Assembly: GCF_004138325.1 (NCBI RefSeq)
Contig: NZ_SBLB01000003.1
Location: forward strand, 124,001-188,000
DNA from: Spirosoma sordidisoli
Lineage (GTDB): Bacteria; Bacteroidota; Bacteroidia; Cytophagales; Spirosomataceae
Direction: 5' to 3'
Length of the DNA stretch: 64,000 nt
The notes under the pieces are model-generated. The model saw nothing but the letters and a program-made list of their open reading frames with translations. It was not told the origin of the DNA and did not search any database. Within the stretch, counting starts at the first letter, position 1, and each line of letters begins with the position of its first letter. This document shows, piece after piece, positions 34,569 through 44,258 of the stretch. The translations under genes and the position numbers were made by a program.

Positions 34569-36002
34569 ATGCGCAGAAAGAGTCATAAAGCACCCGAACG
34601 GTTGTACGACGTTACGATCGATTCCGTAGCCGCCGAAGGGAAATGTATTGTACGGACCGACGATGGCGTCATATTCGTAGAAAACCCCACTGGTGGCCCG
34701 GGCGTGGCCCCCGGCGACCGGGTGGACCTGCGCATCACGAACCGCAAAAAGCAGTACCGCGAAGCCGTTGCGGAGCATATTCACGAGCAGTCTGCCGTTC
34801 GGACCGAGCCGTTCTGTGAACACTTCGGTACCTGTGGTGGCTGCAAGTGGCAACACATCCGCTACGATGAGCAACTACGGTTCAAACATCAGCAGGTGGT
34901 TGATCACCTGACTCGCATCGGAAAAGTCGATTTGCCGCCTATTCTCCCTATACTGGCTGCGCATCCAACGCAATACTATAGGAACAAACTCGAGTTTACC
35001 TGTGCCGAAGGGCGCTGGCTGACCCGGGCCGAAGTCAGTACCGACGACGATATGGATCCGCGCGCGGTTGGTTTTCACGTGCCGGGCCGTTTCGACAAAG
35101 TTCTTCCGATCCGGCATTGTTACCTCCAGCCCGACCCGTCGAACGCCATCCGGCTGGCCGTGGCCGACTATGCCTATCTGCACGGCATCAGCATGTACAA
35201 CCTGAAACTGCATACGGGTTTCCTCCGAACGCTCATTATCCGCACCGCCGATACTACGCAGCAGATTATGGTAACGTTGCAGGTCGCGCAGGATAACCCG
35301 GATCTGCTGAATGGTCTGATGACGCATCTGCACCGTTCGTTTCCGGAGATAACGTCCCTCAACTATATCCTCAATACCAAGAAAAACGACAGCTATCAGG
35401 ATCAGACGGTGATCAACTGGGCGGGGAAGCCGTACATCGAGGAACGCATGGAAGACCTGGTATTCCGGGTGGGTCCCAAGTCGTTCTACCAGACCAACGC
35501 CCAGCAGGCGTATAATCTGTACAGCGTGGCGCGTCAGTGGGCGGGGCTGACCGGTCAGGAGCGGGTCTACGACCTGTATACCGGCACCGGTACCATTGCG
35601 CTGTTCGTGGCCCGGCAGGCTAAAGAAGTGGTTGGCGTCGAGTACGTTGAAGCCTCCGTGGCCGATGCCCGCATCAACGCCCAGGTAAACGATATCACCA
35701 ACGCCAGCTTCTACGCGGGCGACATGCGCGACATTCTGACGGATGGTTTCTTCGACCAGCACGGTCGTCCCGATGTGGTCATTACCGATCCGCCCCGGGC
35801 TGGTATGGATGAGGCTGTGACGCGTCAATTGCTACGGGCAGCGCCCGCGCGGATCGTCTATGTGAGCTGCAATACAGCGACACAGGCTCGTGATCTGGGA
35901 ATTCTGGACGAAGGATACTCGGTGGCCAATGTGCAGCCGGTTGATATGTTTCCCCATACCCACCATGTAGAAAACGTCGTTTTGTTGACGAAGCGGAGCT
36001 AG
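34569..36002 (+). CDS. rlmD: 23S rRNA (uracil-C5)-methyltransferase, RlmD family
   Basis: A 477-aa SAM-dependent enzyme that methylates uracil C5 in 23S rRNA. The TRAM RNA-binding domain (about 10-70) is followed by the Fe-S cluster cysteines Cys83, Cys89 and Cys92 (CEHFGTCGGCKWQH). The methyltransferase domain has YDLYTGTGTIALF (SAM loop), the motif TDPPRAGMDE, and the catalytic Cys in VYVSCNTATQ. Members of the family modify U1939 (RlmD) or U747 (RlmC); the cluster and length favour RlmD, but a single enzyme could do both here. Confidence 0.9.
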   Translation: MRRKSHKAPERLYDVTIDSVAAEGKCIVRTDDGVIFVENPTGGPGVAPGDRVDLRITNRKKQYREAVAEHIHEQSAVRTEPFCEHFGTCGGCKWQHIRYDEQLRFKHQQVVDHLTRIGKVDLPPILPILAAHPTQYYRNKLEFTCAEGRWLTRAEVSTDDDMDPRAVGFHVPGRFDKVLPIRHCYLQPDPSNAIRLAVADYAYLHGISMYNLKLHTGFLRTLIIRTADTTQQIMVTLQVAQDNPDLLNGLMTHLHRSFPEITSLNYILNTKKNDSYQDQTVINWAGKPYIEERMEDLVFRVGPKSFYQTNAQQAYNLYSVARQWAGLTGQERVYDLYTGTGTIALFVARQAKEVVGVEYVEASVADARINAQVNDITNASFYAGDMRDILTDGFFDQHGRPDVVITDPPRAGMDEAVTRQLLRAAPARIVYVSCNTATQARDLGILDEGYSVANVQPVDMFPHTHHVENVVLLTKRS

Positions 36003-36041
36003 TCTGGCGAGTCGGGGAAAAGCTCCGCTCGTATCGGATGG

Positions 36042-37037
36042 CTAAAAATCCAGATAGGGAGTGAGCTTTTCGATCGTTTTGGCGTCGAGGATGCGGATGG
36101 GTCTGAGCGACTCTGCGGACGTGTAGGCTCCGTGCTGCTCGCGGTAGCTGACAATCACCTGCGCCTGCCGACGCGAGAGAAAGGGGAGTCGGTCGAGCTG
36201 CTCGGCCGTGGCCGTATTGACCGGTATCCGGCGCGGGGCAGACCGGATCTGACCCAGCCGCCGTAACTCGACCAGCGCCAGCGAGTCAAGACCGTATACG
36301 TCCTCGAACTGGTTCTGGGATATGAACCCACCCAGCGCATCGCGGTACTTAACGATACGGGCAGCCAGCGTCGGACCGATGCCTTTGAGGGCAACCAACT
36401 GGCTTGTGTCGGCGGTGTTGATATCAAAAGGCTGAGGGGCTACCCGCGTCGGTCGGTCGGCGCGCGCCGGGTCGGTGGCGTCAGCCCGATCGGTTCGGGC
36501 AGTCTGATCCGAACGGGGCGCCGTTGGGGCCGGGTATGGGTTACCACCGGTCGTGGCCCCTGTAGTCAAAACGATATAGGGCTCCAGGTCGTCATACAGA
36601 TCGGGCGGGAAATCGTAGATGCGCAACAGGTCCTCTTTCTTCCGGAATCGGCCGCCCTTGCTTCGGTACTTGTCAATCCGTTCGGCCAGCCAGCGGGGTA
36701 AGCCGAGCTGTTGCCAGCCGGCCACACTGATTGTATTGGGATCGAACCGAAACAGGGATGGTTCGCGTAACTGCTCTGTTGTGGTGGTCTCGCGCGCTCG
36801 TTGCTGGGAATAGCGGGGTTGGCGGGCCTCTTCGGCTTTCATCAGCGCCACCAGACTGTCCAGCTTTTGCTGGTCGGCGGCCGAGGTGTCTACGGGTTGC
36901 CGGTCGCTCAACAGTCGATACAGAAACGGAAGTGCCAAAAAGAGCAGGATCAGGAAAAGCAATACCAGAAAGCCACGGCTCTCTTTGTGTGAAAAACCGA
37001 AATAGTCACGGACGAACGACAGGAAGCGGGTAAGCAT
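36042..37037 (-). CDS. Membrane-anchored helix-hairpin-helix protein (ComEA-like)
   Basis: A 331-aa protein with one transmembrane helix near residues 22-42 and a large outer part. It contains repeated helix-hairpin-helix modules: INTADTSQLVALKGIGPTLAARI, VNTATAEQLDRLPFLSRRQAQVI and an earlier copy around DPNTISVAGWQQLGLPRWLA. Such modules bind DNA without sequence specificity, as in ComEA. The Pro/Arg/Thr-rich linker (about 165-200) separates the modules. A role in DNA uptake or DNA binding at the membrane is inferred from the family; no other competence gene is nearby. Confidence 0.85.
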   Translation of the reverse strand: MLTRFLSFVRDYFGFSHKESRGFLVLLFLILLFLALPFLYRLLSDRQPVDTSAADQQKLDSLVALMKAEEARQPRYSQQRARETTTTEQLREPSLFRFDPNTISVAGWQQLGLPRWLAERIDKYRSKGGRFRKKEDLLRIYDFPPDLYDDLEPYIVLTTGATTGGNPYPAPTAPRSDQTARTDRADATDPARADRPTRVAPQPFDINTADTSQLVALKGIGPTLAARIVKYRDALGGFISQNQFEDVYGLDSLALVELRRLGQIRSAPRRIPVNTATAEQLDRLPFLSRRQAQVIVSYREQHGAYTSAESLRPIRILDAKTIEKLTPYLDF

Positions 37038-37261
37038 ACCGATGATGCGGACAAATACAGACGTGCCTCAGACTGTCAGTCCGGCCGATTGTCACTCATT
37101 AACGGATGTAGGTAGCTAATCCTGGCCGCTGACGGCTGTCCGTACCGCCCCAGGCAGGGTGGGTACGCCCCCCGCGCCGACGAGTAAGCACCTGTCAGTA
37201 GATCGTCATTTGAGGGAGCAGGCGAAATAATTCGGCTGGTATTGTATTTTTGTCCCCACGT

Positions 37262-38770
37262 ATGAATACTACTCCAGCCCGTACCGACGGACCACCAGCG
37301 ACTTCGCTGCAAGACATCATCGCCCACGCCAAAGAATATGGCTTCGTATTTCCTTCGTCTGAGATTTACGACGGTCTGCAGGCCGTATATGACTACGGCC
37401 AGAACGGCGTTGAACTGAAGAATAATCTGAAAACGCTGTGGTGGAAAGCCATGACCCAGCTCCATGACAACGTGGTGGGGATCGACGCGTCTATTTTCAT
37501 GCACCCCCTGACCTGGAAAGCGTCGGGTCACGTTGATTCATTCAACGATCCGATGATCGACAACCGCGACTCTAAAAAGCGGTATCGGGCCGACCAGCTG
37601 CTGGAGCTTAAAGCCGAAGCGTACGCCAATGCCGGTGACGAAGCCCGTAGTACGGCGCTCCTGCAGGAGATGGGACGCCTGCTGGGCGAAAACGACCTGG
37701 AGGGCGTGCGCAACCTGATCATTGCCGAAGGCATCAAAGATCCCGTGTCGGGTACCGACAACTGGACTGAGGTTCGGCAGTTCAACCTGATGTTCTCCAC
37801 CCAGGTTGGCTCGCTGGCCGAAGACGCCAGCCTGATCTACCTGCGGCCCGAAACTGCCCAGGGCATCTTCGTTAACTTCCTGAACGTGCAGAAGACGGGC
37901 CGGATGAAGGTGCCGTTTGGTATTGCCCAGATCGGGAAAGCCTTCCGGAACGAGATCGTGGCCCGGCAGTTTACGTTCCGGATGCGCGAGTTTGAACAGA
38001 TGGAAATGCAGTTCTTCGTGCGGCCCGGCACCGAAATGGACTGGTACGAACGCTGGCGGGATACCCGGATGAAATTCCACCAGGCTATCGGTCTGCCGGC
38101 CGCGAAACTCAAGTTCCATATCCATGAGAAGCTGGCCCACTATGCCAACGCAGCGGTGGACATTGAATATCAGTTTCCGTTTGGTTTCCGCGAAATGGAA
38201 GGTATTCACTCCCGTACCGATTTTGACCTGAAGTCGCACCAGGAGCTGAGCCGCAAAAAGCAACAGTATTTCGATAACGATATCGATCCGGCAACCGGCA
38301 AGCCCTACGGCAACTACATTCCGTACGTGGTTGAAACATCGGTCGGTGCCGACCGGCTGTTCCTGGCGGTATTCTGTAATGCCTTTACCAAAGAAACCGT
38401 TGGCGAAGGCGACGATCAGAAAGAGCGGACGTATCTCAAACTGCACCCGGCGCTGGCGCCCATCAAGGCGGCTGTGTTCCCGCTCGTTCGTAAAGATGGC
38501 CTGCCCGAGAAAGCCGAGCAGATCATGAAGTCGCTGCGTTCGGAGTTCCGGGTCGTTATGGAAGAGCGTGATGCTATCGGAAAGCGCTACACCCGTCAGG
38601 ATCTGATAGGCACTCCTTTCTGTATTGCGGTCGACTACCAGACCCTGGAAGACGATACCGTTACCATTCGGTACCGCGATACGACCGAGCAGATTCGGGT
38701 GCCAATCAGCGAGCTGAAAAGCCGGATCGGTCAGGAAGTATCCATGGAACGTGTGCTGGAAAAAATGTAG
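37262..38770 (+). CDS. glyS: Glycyl-tRNA synthetase (eukaryotic/archaeal single-chain type)
   Basis: A 502-aa class II synthetase that charges tRNA-Gly. The class II motifs are visible: motif 2 around FRNEIVARQFTFRMREFEQ and motif 3 with VGADRLFL. The family-specific REMEGIHSRTDFDL and the C-terminal anticodon-binding domain (from about 400) are also present. I use the ATG at 37262; a TTG twelve bases earlier overlaps TATTTTTG at 37245, a candidate -7 promoter element, so it is unlikely to be the start. The single-chain form, unlike the two-subunit type of proteobacteria, is usual in Bacteroidota. Confidence 0.96.
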   Translation: MNTTPARTDGPPATSLQDIIAHAKEYGFVFPSSEIYDGLQAVYDYGQNGVELKNNLKTLWWKAMTQLHDNVVGIDASIFMHPLTWKASGHVDSFNDPMIDNRDSKKRYRADQLLELKAEAYANAGDEARSTALLQEMGRLLGENDLEGVRNLIIAEGIKDPVSGTDNWTEVRQFNLMFSTQVGSLAEDASLIYLRPETAQGIFVNFLNVQKTGRMKVPFGIAQIGKAFRNEIVARQFTFRMREFEQMEMQFFVRPGTEMDWYERWRDTRMKFHQAIGLPAAKLKFHIHEKLAHYANAAVDIEYQFPFGFREMEGIHSRTDFDLKSHQELSRKKQQYFDNDIDPATGKPYGNYIPYVVETSVGADRLFLAVFCNAFTKETVGEGDDQKERTYLKLHPALAPIKAAVFPLVRKDGLPEKAEQIMKSLRSEFRVVMEERDAIGKRYTRQDLIGTPFCIAVDYQTLEDDTVTIRYRDTTEQIRVPISELKSRIGQEVSMERVLEKM

Positions 38771-38806
38771 AGACTGACTTCAGCTTCGTTCGTTGCTGAT
38801 TATACG

Positions 38807-38841
38807 CAAAGAGCCCCGATCACGTTGATCGGGGCTCTTTG
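38807..38841. terminator. Bidirectional terminator, glyS / LytTR gene
   Basis: A 16-bp perfect stem (CAAAGAGCCCCGATCA at 38807-38822 with 38826-38841) with a three-base loop, ending in T-rich sequence on both strands. It lies between two convergent genes. Confidence 0.85.
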
Positions 38842-38883
38842 TCTGCAAGGCTGTTGGAGTAGAAGCGAAAAGCCAGAATATAA

Positions 38884-39282
38884 TTAATTGAGATGTGGCA
38901 TGTTGTGGGCCAGCTGCCGACGAACGGTGCCCCACCGACGACGGGATACGGGTAATACTTCCCCCGTCGACAGGTGAACGAGCCCGCCTGTTTCGGTACG
39001 TTCGAGCCGGTCTACGTACCGTTTGTTAACCACGCAGTTGCGGTGCAACCGGATGAACAGCTCGGTAGGCAGTTTGGGCGAATAATACTTTAACGTACGG
39101 GGCATCAGCATCCGACGTCCGTCTACCCAGTTCAGCCAGCTGTAATTAGCCACGGCCTGAAGGTATACTAGATCAGCTACAGAGAATGACTGACGACCGG
39201 TTTCGCGGAGGTACAGCTTTAAAGGAGGCCATTCGGAGGGCATGGTACGAACCGACGCTGAGGCAGACGAATAATAGGTCAT
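38884..39282 (-). CDS. Stand-alone LytTR DNA-binding protein
   Basis: A 132-aa regulator made of little more than a LytTR domain (about 25-125): VADLVYLQAVANYSWLNWVDGR, then LFIRLHRNCVVNKRYVDRLE and LPVSRRRW. There is no receiver domain, so it is not a normal response regulator and must be controlled in another way. Either the ATG at 39282 or one at 39243 could be the start; I use the longer. A pair of 21-bp-spaced direct repeats just upstream is the likely binding site, suggesting autoregulation. Confidence 0.85.
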   Translation of the reverse strand: MTYYSSASASVRTMPSEWPPLKLYLRETGRQSFSVADLVYLQAVANYSWLNWVDGRRMLMPRTLKYYSPKLPTELFIRLHRNCVVNKRYVDRLERTETGGLVHLSTGEVLPVSRRRWGTVRRQLAHNMPHLN

Positions 39283-39361
39283 GAGTATCTGGTAGAGAGG
39301 TTTTACAGATAGTTAGGATCACTACACAATACTAACTTGGATCTCTTCCAGGGACTTGCTG

Positions 39362-39398
39362 ATTTGTAACACGCCCTATAAAATTTGTAACATGCCCT
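39362..39398 (-). promoter_or_regulatory. 21-bp-spaced direct repeat, candidate LytTR operator
   Basis: ATTTGTAACACGCCCT at 39362-39377 recurs with one change at 39383-39398, a 21-bp period (two turns of DNA). LytTR proteins such as AgrA bind two short direct repeats about 21 bp apart. The pair lies 80 bp upstream of the LytTR gene. Confidence 0.55.
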
Positions 39399-39483
39399 CA
39401 ACTCAAGCTATAAAGCCGAGCAAATGGTCCAAAATGGCTAATTTAAAGTGGGATTAATACAAAATGAGGAAGCGAAACACCGC

Positions 39484-42400
39484 TTACACAACTTCCTGCC
39501 GATTCTTTTCTACAAAATCGGTTGGTGTCAGGTGATGATGTTCTTTAAAGACTTTCGAAAAATAAGCGGGCGTATCGAAACCAACCCGATCGGCCACTTC
39601 AGAAATGGAGGCCCCCGTCAGCAATAGCTCAGCAGCCCGGTTGAGCCGCACCACACGGATAAGCTCATTGGGGGTAAAGCCCGTCAGCACTTTTAGTTTC
39701 CGGTTGAGGTGCATCCGGCTGATGCCAATAGCCGATGCCAGCGATTCGACCCCGAACGTAGAATCGTCGAGTCTGCTTTCCAGTACGGTATAGACCCGGT
39801 TCATGAAGTCATCTTCCGGGTCGGCGCTCGAGTTGGGCAGATGCCCCTCGCGCAGCAGCAGTTTGCGGTGGTGCTGGCGTAGTCGTTGCTGCTGGTCGAG
39901 CCGATTGCGGATGCGCCCCAGCAGTTCATTCACATCGAACGGTTTGGCTATGTAATCGTCTGCCCCCGCTGAGAACCCTTCCGCCCGACTTTCGACGGCT
40001 GTTTTGGCGGTTAGCAGAATAACGGGAATATGGCTGGTGGCAGGATTGGCTTTCACCTGGCGGCACAGTTCGTAGCCATTCAGTTCGGGCATCAGTACGT
40101 CGCTGATGATCACATCGGGCGTGTCAGCCAGGGCGGCTTCAACCCCGGCCTGTCCGTTGCCAACCCGCTTCACGAGCCAGTGTTCGCTTAAGATGTCAGC
40201 CAGGTAACCGGCTATTTCGTCGTTATCCTCGACCAGTAATAGCTGGTAGGTATGCGCATCTATGGCAGTACTGCGGCCAGCTTGCTGACCGGTTAGGCCA
40301 GGATTAGTTGCCGGAACAGGTGATGCGGCTGAGCGGGCGGGGAGGCAGGGGAGCTCGACTACAAACGTGGTGCCCACCGATGGTTTGCTCGATACACTGA
40401 CAGAGCCCTGCATGATCTCGACCAGTTCTTTCGTCAGCGCCAGGCCAATACCGGAGCCGGTCACCGATTGGTCGGACGACGGGCTGGCCTGATAGAACCG
40501 GTTAAAAATATAGGGAAGCTTATCTGGGTCGATGCCTTTACCGCTGTCGCTGACCGTGAGTCGAACCCGTTCGTAGGCAACCGTCGACGGTCCTGCCGAC
40601 TCCAACAGGCTTTGTGCAGGCTGGGCCAGTTCGAGCAGGACCGAGATGGAGCCGCCGGGGTTCGTGAATTTAAAGGCGTTGGCCAGCAGGTTGCTAAGGA
40701 TTTTATCCAGTTTGTCACTGTCGAACCAGTAGTGCGGTTGTAAAATGGTTGACTTCACCCGCAGGCTAACCCGTTTGCGTCGGGCTTCCTCGTCAAAGAC
40801 CGACACCGTTCGCTCGACAAACTCGGCCAGATCGCCCGGTACATTGGTAACGGTTAGAGTTCCAGCTTCCAGCTTAGCCAGATCAAGCAACTCGTTGATG
40901 AGCCGCAGAAGCCGGTTGGCACTCCGGTACACCATGGAGAGCCGGTTGTGATGCTGCGGGTCCGTTATCTCCTCCAGAAGTTGATCTAACGGTGTTAGAA
41001 TTAAAGTCAGTGGTGTGCGCAGTTCGTGGGTAATGTTGGCAAAGAAGCGGGATTTGACTTCATCCAGTTGTTTGAGCTGCGCCGACTCCTGCTCCCGAAG
41101 TTCGATCCGGCTGCGGAGCTGAATCCGGTTGATGCGAACCCGCAGGAACAGTACAATAGCGCCAATCAGCAGCAGTACATACCCGGTATAGGCCCACCAG
41201 GTTGCCCAGACAGGCGGGTTGATAACGATCCTGACCTTCCGCACGTGCGGACTCCAGATGCCGGAGGTATTGGACGCGTTAACGACGAATGTATAGGTGC
41301 CGGGAGGGAGGTTGGTGTAGGTAGCGGTGGTCAGGTTACCGCTGTAAATCCAGTCTTTGTCCAGCCCGGTTAACTTGTAGCGATACTGATTCTTGCCGCT
41401 CTTGTTAAACTGGAGTGCCGAAAAATCAAACGCCAGGAAGTTCTGGTCGTGGTTGAGGTCAATATCCGTGGTCTGGTCGATGTCCTGCGCAAGCGGAGAG
41501 CCGGGGGTTGTGGCCCGCACGGGCTGGTTGTTGATGCGAAGGGCGGTCAGGGCAACCTGCGGTTTGTAGGCATCGTCGCTCACCTGTCCGGGTTGAAAGA
41601 CAGTATACCCACCAATGCCGCCAAAGATCAGCCGTCCGTCGGGTAAGGCAACGTCGTGATACCGGTTAAACTCCTCGCTGGGCAAACCGTCGTCGGTGGT
41701 GTAGTTGCGGACCTCAAACGTACGACTGTCAAATCGGCAAAGCCCCCGGTTTGTACTGAGCCAGAGGTGGCCCTGTCCATCGGGACGAATGGCATAGATC
41801 ACATTGTTGGGTAAGCTCTGGCCCACGCCAAAGCGCCGTATCTGCCCCGTTAGCTTATCGAGTCGACAAAGGCCGCTTCCAAACGTGCCGATCCATAAAT
41901 AGTTATACTGCCCCGGATCCTGCGCCAGACACAGCAGCGCGTTGTTGGGAATCGACTGGCGGTCTGATGCCTGAGCGTACCAGCGTACCAGTCGCTGAGT
42001 CGATAAATCGGCCCGAAGCAAGCCATGGCTTTGCGTCGCCAGATAGATTCGGCCACCGTCTACCAGCATACCCATGATGGTGTAGGGGTTGTTGGCGGGG
42101 AGGGGGAGTGGGAAGGCGGTAAATGTGCGAAGGGTGGGATTATACCGGACAACGGCCCGGTTGTCGGGCCCCAGCAACCCCCAGATTTCACCCGACGGCC
42201 CCGTGGCCAGAGCGGTCATGCGAAACGATCCGCCCGGTAACCAGCGGGTCTCGATACCCGTTGGGGGCACCGTTTCGAATACCTTCTGGCTGGGGTTATA
42301 GCGGTATAGAGGGGTTACGGCACTGCTGAGCCACAGGTTTTTTTGCCGGTCGAACTGGTACCTGAGCGCATCGGGCCGCTGCTGCCGGATCAGGGGAGGG

Positions 42401-43476
42401 ATCGAGCTGAGCGGAATACCCGCCTGCTGGGTCATCCAGTCCGTCGAGAACGAGCTGGTGTAGGGCCAGGCCGTAAACGGGCGTTTGTTCAGATCATATT
42501 TGATGACCCCGTCGCCGTCGAGTCCGATCCAGAGCACATTGGACCGGTCGACCAGCATGGACAGGGCCGAGAAACGGCTAAGCTTTGCGTCGGCCGGTAA
42601 GGGCTGTAAACCGGTTTCATCCGTGTAGCGGTGCTGGTTGATGTAGTCGATTCCCCGTGTATCGCTGGCGTAAAGCGGGATCTGGTTCGGCGATCCGGGG
42701 AGGGATAACGTCTTCATGGCCCGCCCAACTGCGGGGTCGAAAAAGACGGCCTTACCCGGAAAACCCAGCACGAAAGTACCGCCCGGGCGTTCGTAGAGGC
42801 TGAACACATCGTTCTGGGGTAAGCCCTGAGCAATTCGAAAGGCGGCAAACTGCTTTGATTGCGGGTTATAGCGAAAGAGTCCCAGGTTGGTGCCCAGCCA
42901 GAGATTACCACCTTTGTCGAGGAGCAGCGATCGAATCAACGGCTGGGTCTCGTGGCTGGCCGCCCAGTGATGATGGGATACTGACCCGTTTGCATTCAGC
43001 CGGAAAAAGCCGTTTGTTTGCGTTGTTACCCAGACATTGCCAGACGGGTCGGGCCAGATGCCGGTGAGCTGGTGGCGGCCCAGGACTTGCCGAAAGGCGG
43101 GGGAGTTGGACGGGTGATTGGTTTTTTCGGTTACAGGATCGAAGCAGTCGATGTGGTTATTCTCGGTACGGATCCAGATACGGCCGGCTTTATCTTCCCG
43201 CAGGCCGGTCAGGCTGCTAAAAGCGAGTGAGCCTGGCTGTTGGGGATCGTGGTTATAGACCTGAAACCGGGTGCCATCGTAGCGGCAGAGACCATCGCGC
43301 GTGGCCAGCCAGATAAAGCCACGCTGATCCTGAAGCATGGCGCTTATGAAACCCTGGGGAAGACCATTCCGTACAGTCAGATACTCCGAAACCGGGCCAG
43401 TAGCCTTGGACGGGGTAGCTTGAGTCAGCAATCCGACAACGACTAACCTGACAAACCACCACTCGAACCGATGCAT
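39484..43476 (-). CDS. Hybrid two-component system (propeller sensor, kinase, receiver, AraC)
   Basis: A 1330-aa one-protein signalling system of the Bacteroidota HTCS type. After a signal peptide come two-component regulator propeller blades (about 30-660, with repeats like GNLWLGTNLGLFRYN), a Y_Y_Y domain (about 690-755), one membrane helix (near 770), a HisKA domain with phospho-His in FFANITHELRTP, an ATPase domain (DSGKGIDPDKL, GSGIGLALTKE), a receiver with Asp in IISDVLMPE, and an AraC DNA-binding domain. Such systems usually sense a sugar and control a neighbouring SusCD locus. None is present here, so the target and ligand are unknown. Confidence 0.94.
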   Translation of the reverse strand: MHRFEWWFVRLVVVGLLTQATPSKATGPVSEYLTVRNGLPQGFISAMLQDQRGFIWLATRDGLCRYDGTRFQVYNHDPQQPGSLAFSSLTGLREDKAGRIWIRTENNHIDCFDPVTEKTNHPSNSPAFRQVLGRHQLTGIWPDPSGNVWVTTQTNGFFRLNANGSVSHHHWAASHETQPLIRSLLLDKGGNLWLGTNLGLFRYNPQSKQFAAFRIAQGLPQNDVFSLYERPGGTFVLGFPGKAVFFDPAVGRAMKTLSLPGSPNQIPLYASDTRGIDYINQHRYTDETGLQPLPADAKLSRFSALSMLVDRSNVLWIGLDGDGVIKYDLNKRPFTAWPYTSSFSTDWMTQQAGIPLSSIPPLIRQQRPDALRYQFDRQKNLWLSSAVTPLYRYNPSQKVFETVPPTGIETRWLPGGSFRMTALATGPSGEIWGLLGPDNRAVVRYNPTLRTFTAFPLPLPANNPYTIMGMLVDGGRIYLATQSHGLLRADLSTQRLVRWYAQASDRQSIPNNALLCLAQDPGQYNYLWIGTFGSGLCRLDKLTGQIRRFGVGQSLPNNVIYAIRPDGQGHLWLSTNRGLCRFDSRTFEVRNYTTDDGLPSEEFNRYHDVALPDGRLIFGGIGGYTVFQPGQVSDDAYKPQVALTALRINNQPVRATTPGSPLAQDIDQTTDIDLNHDQNFLAFDFSALQFNKSGKNQYRYKLTGLDKDWIYSGNLTTATYTNLPPGTYTFVVNASNTSGIWSPHVRKVRIVINPPVWATWWAYTGYVLLLIGAIVLFLRVRINRIQLRSRIELREQESAQLKQLDEVKSRFFANITHELRTPLTLILTPLDQLLEEITDPQHHNRLSMVYRSANRLLRLINELLDLAKLEAGTLTVTNVPGDLAEFVERTVSVFDEEARRKRVSLRVKSTILQPHYWFDSDKLDKILSNLLANAFKFTNPGGSISVLLELAQPAQSLLESAGPSTVAYERVRLTVSDSGKGIDPDKLPYIFNRFYQASPSSDQSVTGSGIGLALTKELVEIMQGSVSVSSKPSVGTTFVVELPCLPARSAASPVPATNPGLTGQQAGRSTAIDAHTYQLLLVEDNDEIAGYLADILSEHWLVKRVGNGQAGVEAALADTPDVIISDVLMPELNGYELCRQVKANPATSHIPVILLTAKTAVESRAEGFSAGADDYIAKPFDVNELLGRIRNRLDQQQRLRQHHRKLLLREGHLPNSSADPEDDFMNRVYTVLESRLDDSTFGVESLASAIGISRMHLNRKLKVLTGFTPNELIRVVRLNRAAELLLTGASISEVADRVGFDTPAYFSKVFKEHHHLTPTDFVEKNRQEVV

Positions 43477-43633
43477 AAACCGAGTTTAAAATTGCTTTGG
43501 TCGACCTGGAGATGGCCGATTATGACTGGTCAAATTGGCTAAATTCGGCGTCTTTATCAATTTTACGGTAGTAAGATTTATTAAGCGGCATAGAAACCTT
43601 ATCGGATATACAGTCTTTGATACAAATCACTAC

Positions 43634-44074
43634 ATGCATATTATTCTCGAAACCGTAGTACAGGCGGCCCTCCCCGACGTCTGGTCTGGGTTTGATCGTA
43701 AGCTGTTCGATCAGCTCAGCCCACCTTTTCCGCCCGTTGAGGTAGTTCGTTTCGATGGTTGTTTACGGGGAGATGTGGTTCTCCTGCGGTTGAATTTTCT
43801 GGTGTTTCGTCAGGACTGGGAAAGCCTGATCACCGATCAGCAAACCACGACTAATGAAATTTACTTCATCGACGAAGGAGTCCGTCTGCCGTTTTTCTTA
43901 CGATATTGGCGACATCGGCACCGGCTGGTCAGACACGAGTCGGGCGGAACCGTCGTTATCGACGATATTACGTTCAGAACCCCGTTTCGGCTGCTTGATT
44001 ACCTGATGTATCCGCTCCTGTGGGCGCAGTTTGCGTACCGAAAACCCATATACAAACGGGTATTTAAAGCCTGA
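43634..44074 (+). CDS. SRPBCC-family ligand-binding protein
   Basis: A 146-aa protein with the START/SRPBCC look seen in a Bacteroidota family: MHIILETVVQAALPDVW at the start, a central FDGCLRGDVVLLRL hairpin, and IYFIDEGVRLPFFLRYWRHRH in the middle. The ATG at 43634 gives the usual family start; a TTG frame 33 codons earlier is not likely to be used. The fold binds hydrophobic ligands in a cavity; the ligand is unknown. It is divergent from the hybrid two-component gene. Confidence 0.75.
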   Translation: MHIILETVVQAALPDVWSGFDRKLFDQLSPPFPPVEVVRFDGCLRGDVVLLRLNFLVFRQDWESLITDQQTTTNEIYFIDEGVRLPFFLRYWRHRHRLVRHESGGTVVIDDITFRTPFRLLDYLMYPLLWAQFAYRKPIYKRVFKA

Positions 44075-44201
44075 ACGATTACCGACCCGATTACCCGGCC
44101 GAGCTGACAGGCCAGCATCAGCGGGCGGGTAAGATCTCGGGCTGCCCCCGTTCCAGATAGCCTTTTGAGCGCTTTGGCCTCTACTTCTGTGCGGCTCCGG
44201 T

Positions 44202-44232
44202 TTTCTCAACTGCTCCGATTACGTTACTTTTG
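44202..44232 (+). promoter_or_regulatory. Candidate promoter of the symporter gene
   Basis: TACTTTTG at 44225-44232 matches the -7 consensus TAnnTTTG exactly, with TTTC at 44202 as a weak -33 element 19 bp before it. The symporter start codon follows 27 bp later. Confidence 0.5.
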
Positions 44233-44258
44233 TTCATACTGGCTTTCAACCTGACTGC

